A stretch of DNA of 64,000 nt from Leucobacter triazinivorans (GTDB lineage: Bacteria > Actinomycetota > Actinomycetes > Actinomycetales > Microbacteriaceae). The notes beneath the pieces were generated by a model. The model ran no database searches. It saw nothing but the letters and a program-made list of their open reading frames with translations, and was not told the origin of the DNA. Shown one piece after another: positions 8,496 to 17,501 of this stretch (within the stretch, counting starts at the first letter, position 1; every line of letters begins with the position of its first letter). The stretch spans positions 1,612,001 through 1,676,000 of the forward strand of contig NZ_CP035806.1 in assembly GCF_004208635.1 (NCBI RefSeq), in the 5' to 3' direction. The translations under genes were made by a program, and so were the position numbers.

Positions 8496-9785
8496 CTACC
8501 AGGTCTCGAGACCCGGGTACAGGGGGAAAGCCTCGGCGAGGGCCGTGGCGCGCGCCTTGAGCGCCTCCACATCGGCGCCGGCGCCGAGCTGCAGCGTCTG
8601 CGCGATGATGTCGGCGACCTCTGCGAACTCGGCGTCGCCGAAGCCGCGGGTGGCGAGGGCGGGCGTTCCGATGCGCAGGCCGCTGGTGACCATCGGCGGG
8701 CGCGGATCGAACGGCACCGCGTTGCGGTTGACCGTGATCCCGACCGCGTGCAGCGCATCCTCGGCCTGCTGGCCGTCGAGCTCGCTGCTGCGCAGATCGG
8801 CGAGCACCAGGTGCACGTCGGTGCCGCCGGTGAGCACGTCGACGCCCGCCGCGCGGGAGGCTTCGGTGGTCAGCGCGTCGGCCACGAGCTTCGCGCCGCT
8901 CAGCGTGCGGACCTGGCGGTCGGCGAACTCATCGGTGGCCGCGAGCTTGAAAGCCGTCGCCTTCGCCGCGATCACGTGCATGAGCGGGCCGCCCTGCTGG
9001 CCGGGGAACACGTTGGAGTTGAGCTTCTTGTAGAGCTCGAGATCGTTCGTGAGGATGAAGCCGGAGCGGGGGCCGCCGATGGTCTTGTGCACGGTTGAGG
9101 AGACGACGTGGGCGTGCGGCACCGGGTTCGGGTAGAGACCCGCGGCCACGAGGCCGGCGAAGTGGGCCATGTCGACCCACAGGGTCGCGCCCACCTCGTC
9201 GGCGATCTCGCGAAACTTCGCGAAGTCGAGGGTGCGCGGGTAGGCCGACCAGCCCGCGATGATCACCTTGGGCCGGTGCTCGAGCGCCTGCTGCCGCACC
9301 GCGTCCATGTCGATGAGGAACGTCTCGGGATCGACGCCGTACGAGGCGACCCGGTAGAGCTTGCCCGAGAAGTTGAGCTTCATGCCGTGGGTGAGGTGGC
9401 CGCCGTGCGCCAGCTCCAGGCCGAGAATGGTGTCGCCCGGCTCGGCGATCGCGCTGAGCACCGCGGCATTGGCGCTCGCGCCGGAGTGGGGCTGCACGTT
9501 CGCGTACTTCGCACCGAAGAGGCTCTTCGCGCGCTCGCGCGCGAGATCCTCGGCGACGTCGACGAACTCGCACCCGCCGTAGTAGCGGCGGCCGGGGTAG
9601 CCCTCGGCGTACTTGTTCGTGAGCACCGACCCCTGCGCCTCGAGCACCGCGCGGGGCACGAAGTTCTCGCTCGCGATCATCTCGAGGGTGCCGCGCTGGC
9701 GGCCGAGCTCGTTCTTGAGCACCTCGGCGATCTCGGGATCGACCGTCTCGAGCGGCTCGTTGAAGAATGCGGACTGGGTGGTCAT
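8496..9785 (-). CDS. glyA: serine hydroxymethyltransferase
   Basis: A PLP enzyme converting serine plus THF to glycine plus methylene-THF. The 429-residue protein has the PLP-lysine motif [12 protein letters not shown], the PHSGASAN segment, the [12 protein letters not shown] motif and the C-terminal [12 protein letters not shown] signature. It starts at an ATG preceded by a strong agaaggag ribosome-binding site. A ZTP riboswitch lies about 55 bases upstream, so expression should rise when 10-formyl-THF runs short and ZTP accumulates. folD follows on the same strand and purU is divergent, giving a compact one-carbon locus. Confidence 0.97.
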   Translation of the reverse strand: MTTQSAFFNEPLETVDPEIAEVLKNELGRQRGTLEMIASENFVPRAVLEAQGSVLTNKYAEGYPGRRYYGGCEFVDVAEDLARERAKSLFGAKYANVQPHSGASANAAVLSAIAEPGDTILGLELAHGGHLTHGMKLNFSGKLYRVASYGVDPETFLIDMDAVRQQALEHRPKVIIAGWSAYPRTLDFAKFREIADEVGATLWVDMAHFAGLVAAGLYPNPVPHAHVVSSTVHKTIGGPRSGFILTNDLELYKKLNSNVFPGQQGGPLMHVIAAKATAFKLAATDEFADRQVRTLSGAKLVADALTTEASRAAGVDVLTGGTDVHLVLADLRSSELDGQQAEDALHAVGITVNRNAVPFDPRPPMVTSGLRIGTPALATRGFGDAEFAEVADIIAQTLQLGAGADVEALKARATALAEAFPLYPGLETW

Positions 9786-9837
9786 GTGTACTCCTTCTGA
9801 AACTCGACCGCGCGCACGCGGCGACGCATTCGGGAAA

Positions 9838-9915
9838 GTGCGGCCCAGGCGAGCGGCCTTGAAAGAGATGTCGTTCCCCGATGGTGTCCCATCTGCACGC
9901 CAGTCACGACGGTTC
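9838..9915 (-). promoter_or_regulatory. ZTP (pfl) riboswitch aptamer upstream of glyA
   Basis: On the minus strand the conserved pfl blocks appear in order: gtcgtgactggcg (9898-9910), then gggacaccat and cggggaacga, then ccgctcgcctgggccg at the 3' end (9841-9856). This matches the ZTP riboswitch consensus, including the pseudoknot-forming 3' block. About 50 bases separate it from the glyA start. That spacer holds a small ccgcg/cgcgg hairpin (9808-9821) and the ribosome-binding site, so translational control is plausible. No clear intrinsic terminator is visible. Confidence 0.9.
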
Positions 9916-10020
9916 CGATCCTACCAGCGAGTGCGCGCGGCATTCCAGGTGCTCCGACGCGCCGCGGGGCGACGTGCCCGCGAGCGGGCACCCCGAATCC
10001 GGTCCGCCAGCGGGATCGAC

Positions 10021-10026
10021 TACCCT
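10021..10026 (+). promoter_or_regulatory. -10-like hexamer for purU
   Basis: TACCCT lies eight bases before GTG 10035, with no Shine-Dalgarno sequence between. This is consistent with a leaderless purU message. Confidence 0.4.
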
Positions 10027-10034
10027 TGTACTCC

Positions 10035-10916
10035 GTGAACACGATCGCGAACGACCTCCCCACGACCCAGTGGGTGCTCACCCTCTCCTGCATCGACGGC
10101 CCGGGAATCGTGCACGCCATCAGCGGCGCGATCGTCGCCGCCGGCGGCAACATCGCCGAGAGCCAGCAGTTCGCGAGCCACGACACGGGACGCTTCTTCA
10201 TGCGCCTGCAGGTGGAGGCGGTGGCCCAGCCCGACACCTTCGAGGGCCGCTTCGAGCAGGCGCTCGCCCCGGTGACCGAGCGCTATCACATGACCTGGCG
10301 CCTCGACACGGTGGGCCGACCGGTGCGCACGCTGATCCTCGCGTCCACCGCCACTCACTGCGTCAACGATCTGCTCTACCGGCGCCGCGGCGGCCAACTG
10401 CCCATCGAGGTGCCGCTCATCCTCTCGAACCACGAGACGGTGCGCGACATCGCCGAGTTCTACGACGTGCCGTTCGAGCACCGCGCGATCGCCGGCGCCG
10501 ACGACAAGGCCGCCTTCGAGGCGCGCGTGCTCGCCGCGGTCGACGAGCTCGACATCGAGCTCGTCGTGCTGGCCCGCTACATGCAGATCCTCTCCCCCGG
10601 CCTCTGCGAGGCGCTCGCGGGCAAGGCGATCAACATCCACCACTCGTTCCTGCCGGGGTTCAAGGGCGCCAACCCCTACAAGCAGGCGCACCAGCGCGGC
10701 GTGAAGCTCATCGGCGCGACGGCCCACTTCGTCACCACCGACCTCGACGAGGGCCCGATCATCGAGCAGGACACGATCCGCGTCGATCACTCCTACTCCG
10801 TGCGCGAGCTGACGCAGCTGGGCCAGGACGTCGAGGCGCGCGTGCTGCGCCACGCGGTGCGCTCGTTCGCCGAGAACCGCGTGCTTGCCGACGGCGACCG
10901 CACCATCATCTTCTAG
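10035..10916 (+). CDS. purU: formyltetrahydrofolate deformylase
   Basis: Hydrolyses 10-formyl-THF to formate and THF, balancing one-carbon pools. The 293-residue protein has an N-terminal ACT domain (LTLSCIDGPGIVHAISGAI, ligand-responsive in this family) and a formyltransferase-like domain. That domain carries the Asn-His-Asp catalytic set: INIHHSFLPGFKG, GATAHFVTTDLDEGPII. GTG 10035 is preferred over the in-frame TTG at 10026 because a TACCCT hexamer sits eight bases ahead of it. It is divergent from glyA. Its 3' end overlaps the convergent TetR gene by 11 bp. Confidence 0.95.
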   Translation: MNTIANDLPTTQWVLTLSCIDGPGIVHAISGAIVAAGGNIAESQQFASHDTGRFFMRLQVEAVAQPDTFEGRFEQALAPVTERYHMTWRLDTVGRPVRTLILASTATHCVNDLLYRRRGGQLPIEVPLILSNHETVRDIAEFYDVPFEHRAIAGADDKAAFEARVLAAVDELDIELVVLARYMQILSPGLCEALAGKAINIHHSFLPGFKGANPYKQAHQRGVKLIGATAHFVTTDLDEGPIIEQDTIRVDHSYSVRELTQLGQDVEARVLRHAVRSFAENRVLADGDRTIIF

Positions 10917-11733
10917 GCCGGGCTGATGCGGCGGGGTCGGCGTCACCGAACCCCCGGCTGCCCCGGCCGCGCCCGGACCCGCGATCCACGAGCGCCGGAT
11001 CGGCCTCCGACCGCGCGGAGAGCTCGATCCGCAATCCCGCGATCATCGCGGTGAGGCCGAGCCGGTAGGCCGCATCGGCCGGCCGCTCGCCGGCCGCGGC
11101 GAGCGCGCGATCCCGGGCCGCGTAGCCGGCCGAGAAGGCGGGCACGTCGGCGCGGGGGCCCGGATCCAGCATGTCCGCGGCGGCGGCCGCGTCGAGGGCC
11201 GCTCCCAGCAGGAACGACTCGACGGCCACGATCACCGAGAGCGCCCGCGCCTCGGGCCAGCCCGCCCGCACGAGCGCCGAGACCACCGCGTCGTACATGA
11301 GGCTCGTGCGTGACGCGGCGGTGAGCGGGGTCGTCGCGAGCAGCGCGATGGTCGGCGGATGCGCGGCGAATGCCGCCCGGTAGGAGTCGGCCCAGCGCTC
11401 GAGGGCCCGGTCCCACGGCATCTGCTCGAAGCACTCGACGTCGATGCGGTCGCTGATGAGCTCGCGCACGCCCGCGATGAGGTCGGAGCGGCTCGCGACG
11501 TGGTTGTAGAGCGACGAGGGGCGCACCCCGAGCGCGTGCGCGACGGCGCGCATGCCCGCGCCCGCCTCGCCCTGCTCGTCGATCATGCGCAGTGCCGTCT
11601 CGAGGATCAGCTCGCGCGAGAGCACCCGGCGGCGCGGCCGCCCGGCGCCGCGCCGCTGTGCGTTGCTTCCGCCGTGCGTGCTCTCACCGCGCTCCCGCAC
11701 GTCGCCTCCTTCGGACTCCCGCGTCTCGGTCAC
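10906..11733 (-). CDS. TetR-family regulator (copy 1 of paralogous pair)
   Basis: A 275-residue repressor-like protein. A disordered basic N-terminus is followed by a TetR helix-turn-helix (about residues 38-85: LILETALRMIDEQG through ALGVRPSSLYNHV) and a TetR_C domain with the conserved AAHPPTIALLATTP and ESFLLGAALDAAAA stretches. It is closely similar to the TetR at 15051-15788. The gene is divergent from the amidohydrolase/permease pair to its right. A palindrome, aacgaac-tct-gttcgtt, overlaps its own -35 (11793-11809), so autorepression and control of the neighbours are likely. The Arg/Gly-rich C-terminal tail runs antisense into purU and is probably dispensable. The ligand is unknown. 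Confidence 0.88.
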   Translation of the reverse strand: MTETRESEGGDVRERGESTHGGSNAQRRGAGRPRRRVLSRELILETALRMIDEQGEAGAGMRAVAHALGVRPSSLYNHVASRSDLIAGVRELISDRIDVECFEQMPWDRALERWADSYRAAFAAHPPTIALLATTPLTAASRTSLMYDAVVSALVRAGWPEARALSVIVAVESFLLGAALDAAAAADMLDPGPRADVPAFSAGYAARDRALAAAGERPADAAYRLGLTAMIAGLRIELSARSEADPALVDRGSGRGRGSRGFGDADPAASARPRR

Positions 11734-11769
11734 GAACCTCCGACCGCCGCTCGCGCTCGGCCGGATTTC

Positions 11770-11809
11770 GTATTATTCTCAAGCCGACCACAAACGAACT
11801 CTGTTCGTT
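11770..11809 (-). promoter_or_regulatory. promoter and TetR operator, module 1
   Basis: Minus-strand -10 TAATAC (11770-11775) lies 17 bases from a TTCGTT -35 that is embedded in the perfect 7-bp inverted repeat aacgaac-tct-gttcgtt (11793-11809). The related site at 15874-15890 sits in the same place relative to the paralogous TetR gene. Confidence 0.65.
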
Positions 11810-11874
11810 AATCGTGAGCGTACCGGGCTCCGCCGAGCGAAGTCCAGCACCGAGAACAGCAAGGATGCAGTCCC

Positions 11875-13500
11875 ATGGGCACCACCGTCTTCACCGGAGG
11901 CACGATCCTGATCGATGCCGCAGCAGCGCCGGGCACCCTCACGAGCACGGCCATCGCCTTCCGCGACGGCCGGGTGGTCGCCCTGGGCGCCGAGGCCGAG
12001 CAGCTTGCCGCGCAGGATCCCGCGACCGAGACGATCGACCTCCGCGGCGGCACGCTCGCGCCGGCGCCGGGCGACGGGCATGCGCACCCGCTGCTCGGCG
12101 GCCAGGAGGCCCTCGGCCCCGCGATCCGCGAGGCCGCCGACGTGCCCGGCATCCTCGCCGCCGTCGCCGCGTGGAAGGCCGCCCACCCCGAGGCCGCCTG
12201 GATCATCGGCGGCAGCTACGACGCGACCTTCGCCGAGGGCGGGCTCTTCGACGCGCGCTGGCTCGACGAGGTCACCGGAGACACGCCGACCATTCTGCGC
12301 GCCTGGGACTACCACACCGCGTGGGTCAACTCCGCGGCGCTCGCGGCCGCAGGCATCACCGCGGAGACGCCCGACCCGCCGCTCGGCCGCATCGTGCGCC
12401 GCGACGACGGCGCACCGCTCGGCACGCTGCAGGAGGCGGCGGCCAACGACTTCCTCGCCACGACCGCTCCCGCGTTCGCCCTCGAGCAGCGGATCGGGGC
12501 GATCGAGCAGGCCACGCGACGCTATGCGGCACAGGGCACGACCTGGGTGCAGGACGCCTGGGTGGAGCCGACCGACATCGAGGTCTACCGTGCGGCGCTC
12601 GCGCAGGGACGCCTGCACACTCGGGTCAACCTCGCGCAGCGCGCGGATCCGGCCCGCTGGCGCGAGCAGGTGGCCGAGTTCGCGGCCGCCAGGGAGTCGG
12701 TTCGCGCGCTCGGCGCAGATCGGCTCAGCGCCGAGACCGTCAAGTTCTTCGTCGACGGCGTGATCGAGAGCCACACGGCCGCACTCATCGAGCCCTACGC
12801 CGACCGCCCGCACGAGCACGGCCTGCCGAACTGGACTCCGGAGGAGCTCTCGGCCGCGGCCGCCGCCTTCGACGCCGCCGGGTTCCAGCTGCACCTGCAC
12901 GCCATCGGCGACGCCGCCAACCGCTTCGCGCTCGACGCGATCGAGGCCGCCAGCGCGGCCAACGGCCCCCGCGAGCGCCACCACGTCATCGCCCACGTCG
13001 CCCTGCTCGACCCGGCCGACGTCGCCCGCTTCGCCGCGCTCGGCGTCATCGCGAACTTCGAGCCGTACTGGGCCCAGTGCGACGCAGTGATGCGCGACCT
13101 CACGATTCCGCACCTCGGGCACCCCCGCGACGAGTGGCAGTATCTCATCGGGTCCGTGCACCGCTCCGGCGCCACCGTCTCGTTCGGCAGCGACTGGCCC
13201 GTCACCACGCTCGACTGGCGGCCCGCCCTCTCCACCGCCGTCACCCGGCACAGCCACGTCGAGCCGGACGCGCCGGCCTGGCTGCCCGACGAGCGCGTCG
13301 ACGCGGCCTCCGCCTACGCCGCCTACACCCGCGGGATCGCGCGCCAGGCCCTCGCCCCCGACCGCGGCACCCTCGCCGTCGGCCAGACCGCCGACGCCGT
13401 CTGGCTGTCGGCCGATCCGCTGCGCATCGCCCCGGAGGCGATCGCCGAGCTCGAGGTGCTCGGCACCTGGCTCGCGGGCGACGCCACGTTCCGCGCGTGA
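11875..13500 (+). CDS. YtcJ-like amidohydrolase (module 1)
   Basis: A 541-residue metal-dependent hydrolase of the amidohydrolase superfamily, YtcJ group. Seen: the metal-binding DGHAHP motif near residue 65, the VKFFVDGVIESHTA segment with the putative bridging Lys near residue 290, the HLHAIGDAANRF motif with two metal-site His, and the catalytic-Asp region FGSDWPV. Family members act on formamides, cyclic amides or acylated amines; the substrate here cannot be told. It lies divergent from its TetR, and the APC permease follows after 43 bp, so the pair probably imports and hydrolyses one compound. It is a distant paralog of the gene at 17502-19145. Confidence 0.85.
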   Translation: MGTTVFTGGTILIDAAAAPGTLTSTAIAFRDGRVVALGAEAEQLAAQDPATETIDLRGGTLAPAPGDGHAHPLLGGQEALGPAIREAADVPGILAAVAAWKAAHPEAAWIIGGSYDATFAEGGLFDARWLDEVTGDTPTILRAWDYHTAWVNSAALAAAGITAETPDPPLGRIVRRDDGAPLGTLQEAAANDFLATTAPAFALEQRIGAIEQATRRYAAQGTTWVQDAWVEPTDIEVYRAALAQGRLHTRVNLAQRADPARWREQVAEFAAARESVRALGADRLSAETVKFFVDGVIESHTAALIEPYADRPHEHGLPNWTPEELSAAAAAFDAAGFQLHLHAIGDAANRFALDAIEAASAANGPRERHHVIAHVALLDPADVARFAALGVIANFEPYWAQCDAVMRDLTIPHLGHPRDEWQYLIGSVHRSGATVSFGSDWPVTTLDWRPALSTAVTRHSHVEPDAPAWLPDERVDAASAYAAYTRGIARQALAPDRGTLAVGQTADAVWLSADPLRIAPEAIAELEVLGTWLAGDATFRA

Positions 13501-13543
13501 TCCTCACCACCCCTCAACGCCTCACCGAATCGAAGGAGACACC

Positions 13544-14959
13544 GTGAGCGAAACCACCCAACCCCATCTCAAGCGGGCACTGGGCCTCGTCGGGCTGACG
13601 CTCTTCGGGGTGACCTACATGACGGTGATCACGGTCTTCACGACCTACGGCATCGTCAACCAGGTGACCGACGGCCACCTGCCGGCCGCCTACGTCGTCG
13701 CCGTCGTCGCGATGCTCTTCACCGCTGCGAGCTACGGCGCCATGGTGCGCCGCTATCCGGTCGCCGGATCCGCGTACACCTACACCCAGCAGTCGTTCGG
13801 CGGCGCGGCCGGCTTCATCACCGGCTGGGTCATGCTGCTCGACTACCTGTTCATCCCGATGATCAACTTCATGCTCATCGGCATCTACCTCAACACGCAG
13901 TTCCCCGCGATCCCGGTGTGGGCGTTCACCCTGGTGGCGCTGCTGCTCGTGCTGCTGTTCAACATCCTGGGCATCACCCTCGTCAACAAGGTCAACTTCG
14001 CGATCATCGCGCTGTCGGTGATCCTGGTCGTGCTCTTCATGGTGCTGGCCTTCAAGTACGCCTTCGGCGGCGACACCTCGGTGAGCCTCGTCGAGCCGTT
14101 CACCTTCGGCGAGGGCGGGATCGGCGCGATCGCGTCGGGCGCCGCGATCCTCGCGCTCTCGTTCCTCGGCTTCGACGCGGTCTCCACCCTCTCCGAGGAG
14201 GCGAAGCGCCCCCGCAAGGACATCCCGCGCGCCATCGTGCTCGCCACCCTGGTCGGCGGTCTCTTCTTCATCCTCGTGTCGTGGGCCGGCTCGATCGCGT
14301 TCCAGCCCGACTGGACCTCGCTCAGCGACGCGGAGATCGAGGCGGCCGGCGTGACCGTCATGGACAACATCGGCGGCGAGGCCTTCACGGCGTTCTTCGT
14401 GGCCGTGTACGTGGTCGGCGCCTTCGGATCCGGCATGACCGGCCAGGTCTCGGTGTCGCGCATCCTCTACGCGATGGGTCGCGACGGCATGCTCCCCAAG
14501 CCGCTGTCGCGCCTGCACGCCCGCTTCGGCACCCCCATCGTCGCCGCGTGCGTCGTGTCGGTGTTCGCGCTCTCCGCGCTGTTCCTCTCACTCGACGTCG
14601 TGGCGTTCATGATCAGCTTCGGCGCCCTCGCGGCGTTCGCGATGGTGAACCTGTCGGTGATCCGCACCTACCTCTTCCCGAAGGGCGGGCGACGGCAGCC
14701 GCTCACCGCGCGGGAGATCCTCACGCGCGGCGTGGCCCCGGCCATCGGCTTCCTCCTCACCATCTGGCTGTGGACCTCGCTCGAGCCGACCACCTGGATC
14801 GTGGGCGGGATCTGGATCGCCGTCGGCGTCGTCATCATCGCGATCGTGACGCGCGGGTTCCGGCGACCGGTGCCGAAGATGGACTTCTCGGAGGGGGATC
14901 CCACCACGGAGCAGATCGACCAGCTCGCCGAGGACTACCCGCTGGATCCGCGGCAGTAG
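13544..14959 (+). CDS. APC-superfamily amino acid/amine permease (module 1)
   Basis: A 471-residue inner-membrane permease with about 12 hydrophobic segments. It carries APC hallmarks: the YPVAGSAYTYTQQSFGG motif in TM2-3, ALSFLGFDAVSTLSEEAKRPRKDIPRA in TM6 and the following loop, and SRILYAMGRDGMLP. A good ggagacacc ribosome-binding region precedes the ATG. It probably forms one transcript with the upstream amidohydrolase. It is strikingly similar to the permease at 16045-17466 along its full length, including the acidic C-terminus with a MDFSEGDPTTEQID pattern. Substrate unknown; a nitrogenous compound that the amidohydrolase can open is a reasonable guess. Confidence 0.9.
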   Translation: MSETTQPHLKRALGLVGLTLFGVTYMTVITVFTTYGIVNQVTDGHLPAAYVVAVVAMLFTAASYGAMVRRYPVAGSAYTYTQQSFGGAAGFITGWVMLLDYLFIPMINFMLIGIYLNTQFPAIPVWAFTLVALLLVLLFNILGITLVNKVNFAIIALSVILVVLFMVLAFKYAFGGDTSVSLVEPFTFGEGGIGAIASGAAILALSFLGFDAVSTLSEEAKRPRKDIPRAIVLATLVGGLFFILVSWAGSIAFQPDWTSLSDAEIEAAGVTVMDNIGGEAFTAFFVAVYVVGAFGSGMTGQVSVSRILYAMGRDGMLPKPLSRLHARFGTPIVAACVVSVFALSALFLSLDVVAFMISFGALAAFAMVNLSVIRTYLFPKGGRRQPLTAREILTRGVAPAIGFLLTIWLWTSLEPTTWIVGGIWIAVGVVIIAIVTRGFRRPVPKMDFSEGDPTTEQIDQLAEDYPLDPRQ

Positions 14960-14966
14960 CGCGCGC

Positions 14967-14994
14967 CGGTGCGCCGGCACGGGCCGGCGCACCG
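14967..14994. terminator. hairpin after module-1 permease
   Basis: A perfect 11-bp stem, cggtgcgccgg/ccggcgcaccg, with the 6-base loop cacggg starts eight bases after the permease stop. It lies between that gene and the convergent TetR of module 2. No T-tract. Confidence 0.65.
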
Positions 14995-15050
14995 TTCGTA
15001 CCGTACGCACCGTACGCGCGGTCCGAGCCGTCCGCGGAGTACGCGCCGGA

Positions 15051-15788
15051 TCACGGCTCCCGGCCGGGGTCCGACGCGTCCCGCTCGGCCCGCGCGGCGC
15101 GCTCGGCCCGCGCGGCGCGCTCGGCGCGGAGTCCGTTGAGCATCAGCCGGAGGCCCGTCTCGAAGGCGAGATCGGCGGGACCCGTGCCCGTGCGCTCGAC
15201 GAGCCGCTGCCGCGCGCGGTACGCCTCGGTGAACTCGGGCACGTCGTCCCGCGGGCCCGGATCCATCATGTCGGGAGCCGCCGCGGCGTCGAGCGCCGAC
15301 CCCAGGATGAACGATTCGAGCGACACGAGGATGTTGAGCGCCTCGTCACTGCTCCAACCGACGTCGGTGAGCGTGCGGATCACGCGATCGTAGGCGACGC
15401 TCACCGACGAGGCCGGATGGAACGGCATCACCGCGAGCAGCGCGATCGTCGGCGGGTGCGCGGCGAAGGCGTCGCGGTACTCGCGAGCCCAGACGATGAG
15501 CGCGGCGTCCCAGGGCTCGGCGTCGAACATCTCGCCCGTGATCCGCTCGCCGATCAGTTCGCGGATGCCCCGGAAGATGTCGTCCTTGCCCTCGACGTGG
15601 TTGTAGAGCGCCGACGGGCGCACGCCGAGCTCGTTCGCGACGTCGCGCATGCCGAAGCCGTCCTGCCCGTGCTCGTCGAGCAGCCGCAGCGCGGTCTCGA
15701 TGATCATCGTGCGCGAGAGCACCTGCTCGCTCGGGCGCCCCACGCGACGGCGCCCCCCGCGGCCCGTCGGCGCTGCGGCTTCGTCCAT
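15051..15788 (-). CDS. TetR-family regulator (copy 2 of paralogous pair)
   Basis: A 245-residue TetR protein closely related to the one at 10906-11733. The helix-turn-helix spans about residues 27-75 (LGVRPSALYNHVEGKDD), and the C-domain keeps FAAHPPTIALLAVMPF and ESFILGSALDAAAAPDMMDPGPRDDVPEF. It is divergent from the module-2 permease. The promoter region carries the operator-like aaagaac-ctc-gttcatt over its own -35. The C-terminus is extended by an 18-bp tandem repeat (15083-15128) that encodes RAARAERAARAER, so the tail length may vary between strains. Confidence 0.9.
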   Translation of the reverse strand: MDEAAAPTGRGGRRRVGRPSEQVLSRTMIIETALRLLDEHGQDGFGMRDVANELGVRPSALYNHVEGKDDIFRGIRELIGERITGEMFDAEPWDAALIVWAREYRDAFAAHPPTIALLAVMPFHPASSVSVAYDRVIRTLTDVGWSSDEALNILVSLESFILGSALDAAAAPDMMDPGPRDDVPEFTEAYRARQRLVERTGTGPADLAFETGLRLMLNGLRAERAARAERAARAERDASDPGREP

Positions 15789-15857
15789 GCTGGTGCCCCT
15801 CGTCTCGGCACGGACCCCGTTCCCCGGGCGAACTCGCGCATCGGCCTCGATGGGACT

Positions 15858-15890
15858 AGTCTATGCAGTGCAAAAAGAACCTCGTTCATT
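15858..15890 (-). promoter_or_regulatory. promoter and TetR operator, module 2
   Basis: Minus-strand -10 TAGACT (15858-15863) is 17 bases from a -35 window that lies inside aaagaac-ctc-gttcatt (15874-15890). It shares the GAAC-N3-GTTC core and its placement with the module-1 operator. The region from 15789 to 16044 otherwise holds only the untranslated leader of the permease. Confidence 0.6.
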
Positions 15891-16044
15891 TTGTGCGCTC
15901 CCAGTCGGCGGCCACCGGCGCACCGGGGCCGTCCCCGCGCATCGACACGCCCACCGCGACTCGACACGCCCACCGCGACTCGTCGCGGGCCATCACGCAG
16001 CACCACGTACCGTCACGCACCATCCCGCATCAAAGGAGATCCAC

Positions 16045-17466
16045 ATGAGCCGACCCGCCGCGCCCCACCTCAGGCGGACGCTGGGCCCGATCACCCTCAC
16101 CCTGTTCGGCCTGTCCTACATGGCCATCGGCACCGTGTTCACCACCTACGGCATCGTCAATCAGATCACCGACGGCCACCTCGTCGACTCCTACGTCGTG
16201 GCCCTGATCGTCATGCTGTTCACCGCATCGAGCTACGCCGCGATGGTGCGCCGCTACCCCGTGGCCGGCTCCGCCTACACCTACTCGCAGCAGGCCTTCG
16301 GCGGTGCGACCGGGTTTCTCACCGGCTGGGTGCTCATGCTCGACTACCTCTTCATCCCCATGATCAACTTCCTGATCCTGGGCCTCTACGTGGGCACCCA
16401 GTTCCCCAGCGTGCCCACCTGGGTCTTCACGCTCGCGGCGCTCATCGCCGTCTTCGTCTTCAACGTGCTCGGCATCTCGCTCGTCGGCAAGATCAACACC
16501 GCCATCGTGGTCGTCTCGATGGCGGCCGTGCTCGTCTTCGCGATCCTCGCGATCAAGACCGCGATCGGCGACCCCGACGCGCCGAGCCTCATCGAGCCCT
16601 TCATCCCGGGTTCGGCCGACTACAGCCCCATCTTCACCGGCGCAGCGGTCCTCGCCCTGTCCTTCCTCGGTTTCGACGCCGTCTCGACCCTCTCCGAGGA
16701 GGCGAAGCATCCGCGTCGCGACATCCCCCGCGCCATCATGCTCACCACCATCATCGGCGGCCTCGTCTTCATCTTCGTCTCGTGGGTCGGCGCACGCGCC
16801 TACTCCCTCGACGACTGGAGCCAGGCGCCGCAGGAGCTGCTCGACGCGGCGGGCGTGGTGCTGTTCGACCACGTCGGAGGCGACATCCTCACCGGCATCT
16901 TCATCATCATCACCGTCGCCGGCTGCTTCGGCTCCGGGCTCGCCGGCCAGGTCGCCGTATCGCGCATCCTCTACTCGATGGGTCGCGACGGGATCCTGCC
17001 GCGCCCCCTCGGGATCCTCTCCAAGCGCTTCGGCACGCCCGTCGTCGCGGCCACGGTGGTCTCCGTGTTCGCCCTGTCGAGCCTGTTCCTGAGCCTCGAC
17101 CAGGCCGCGTTCATGATCTCGTTCGGCGCCCTGGCCGCATTCGCGATGGTCAACCTGACCGTGATCCGCACCTACCTGCTTCCGAAGGGCGGGCGCCAGG
17201 AGCCCCTGACCGCATGGCAGGGGATCCGCTACGGCGCGATCCCGCTCATCGGGTTCGCGCTCACCATCTGGCTCTGGACCTCGCTCGAGGCGTTCACCTG
17301 GGTGATCGGCGGGATCTGGGTGCTCATCGGCGTCGCGATCCTCGCGGCGAAGACCGGGTTCTTCCGCAGGCCGGTGCCCACGCTCGACTTCTCCGAGGAG
17401 ACCCCCTCCACCGAGGCGATCGACGCCCTGGCCGAGGAGTTCCCGCTGCAGAGCGGGCGCTCGTAG
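16045..17466 (+). CDS. APC-superfamily amino acid/amine permease (module 2)
   Basis: A 473-residue permease paralogous to the one at 13544-14959. It has the same YPVAGSAYTYSQQAFGG, ALSFLGFDAVSTLSEEAKHPRRDIPRA and SRILYSMGRDGILP blocks and about 12 membrane segments. ATG 16045 is preceded by aaaggagat at ideal spacing, so the longer in-frame extension back to 15649 is rejected. It leads an operon with the amidohydrolase starting 35 bp downstream, the reverse gene order of module 1. Likely controlled by the divergent TetR. Confidence 0.92.
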   Translation: MSRPAAPHLRRTLGPITLTLFGLSYMAIGTVFTTYGIVNQITDGHLVDSYVVALIVMLFTASSYAAMVRRYPVAGSAYTYSQQAFGGATGFLTGWVLMLDYLFIPMINFLILGLYVGTQFPSVPTWVFTLAALIAVFVFNVLGISLVGKINTAIVVVSMAAVLVFAILAIKTAIGDPDAPSLIEPFIPGSADYSPIFTGAAVLALSFLGFDAVSTLSEEAKHPRRDIPRAIMLTTIIGGLVFIFVSWVGARAYSLDDWSQAPQELLDAAGVVLFDHVGGDILTGIFIIITVAGCFGSGLAGQVAVSRILYSMGRDGILPRPLGILSKRFGTPVVAATVVSVFALSSLFLSLDQAAFMISFGALAAFAMVNLTVIRTYLLPKGGRQEPLTAWQGIRYGAIPLIGFALTIWLWTSLEAFTWVIGGIWVLIGVAILAAKTGFFRRPVPTLDFSEETPSTEAIDALAEEFPLQSGRS

Positions 17467-17501
17467 CGCGCCGCCGACATCACCCCGACGAAAGGAAGCC
17501 C

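Noticed and set aside
15417..17501. A 1242-residue plus-strand fusion ending with the module-2 amidohydrolase
   Set aside because: The frame merely stays open upstream; ATG 17502 has a good ribosome-binding site and the upstream part is in the wrong frame of the permease.
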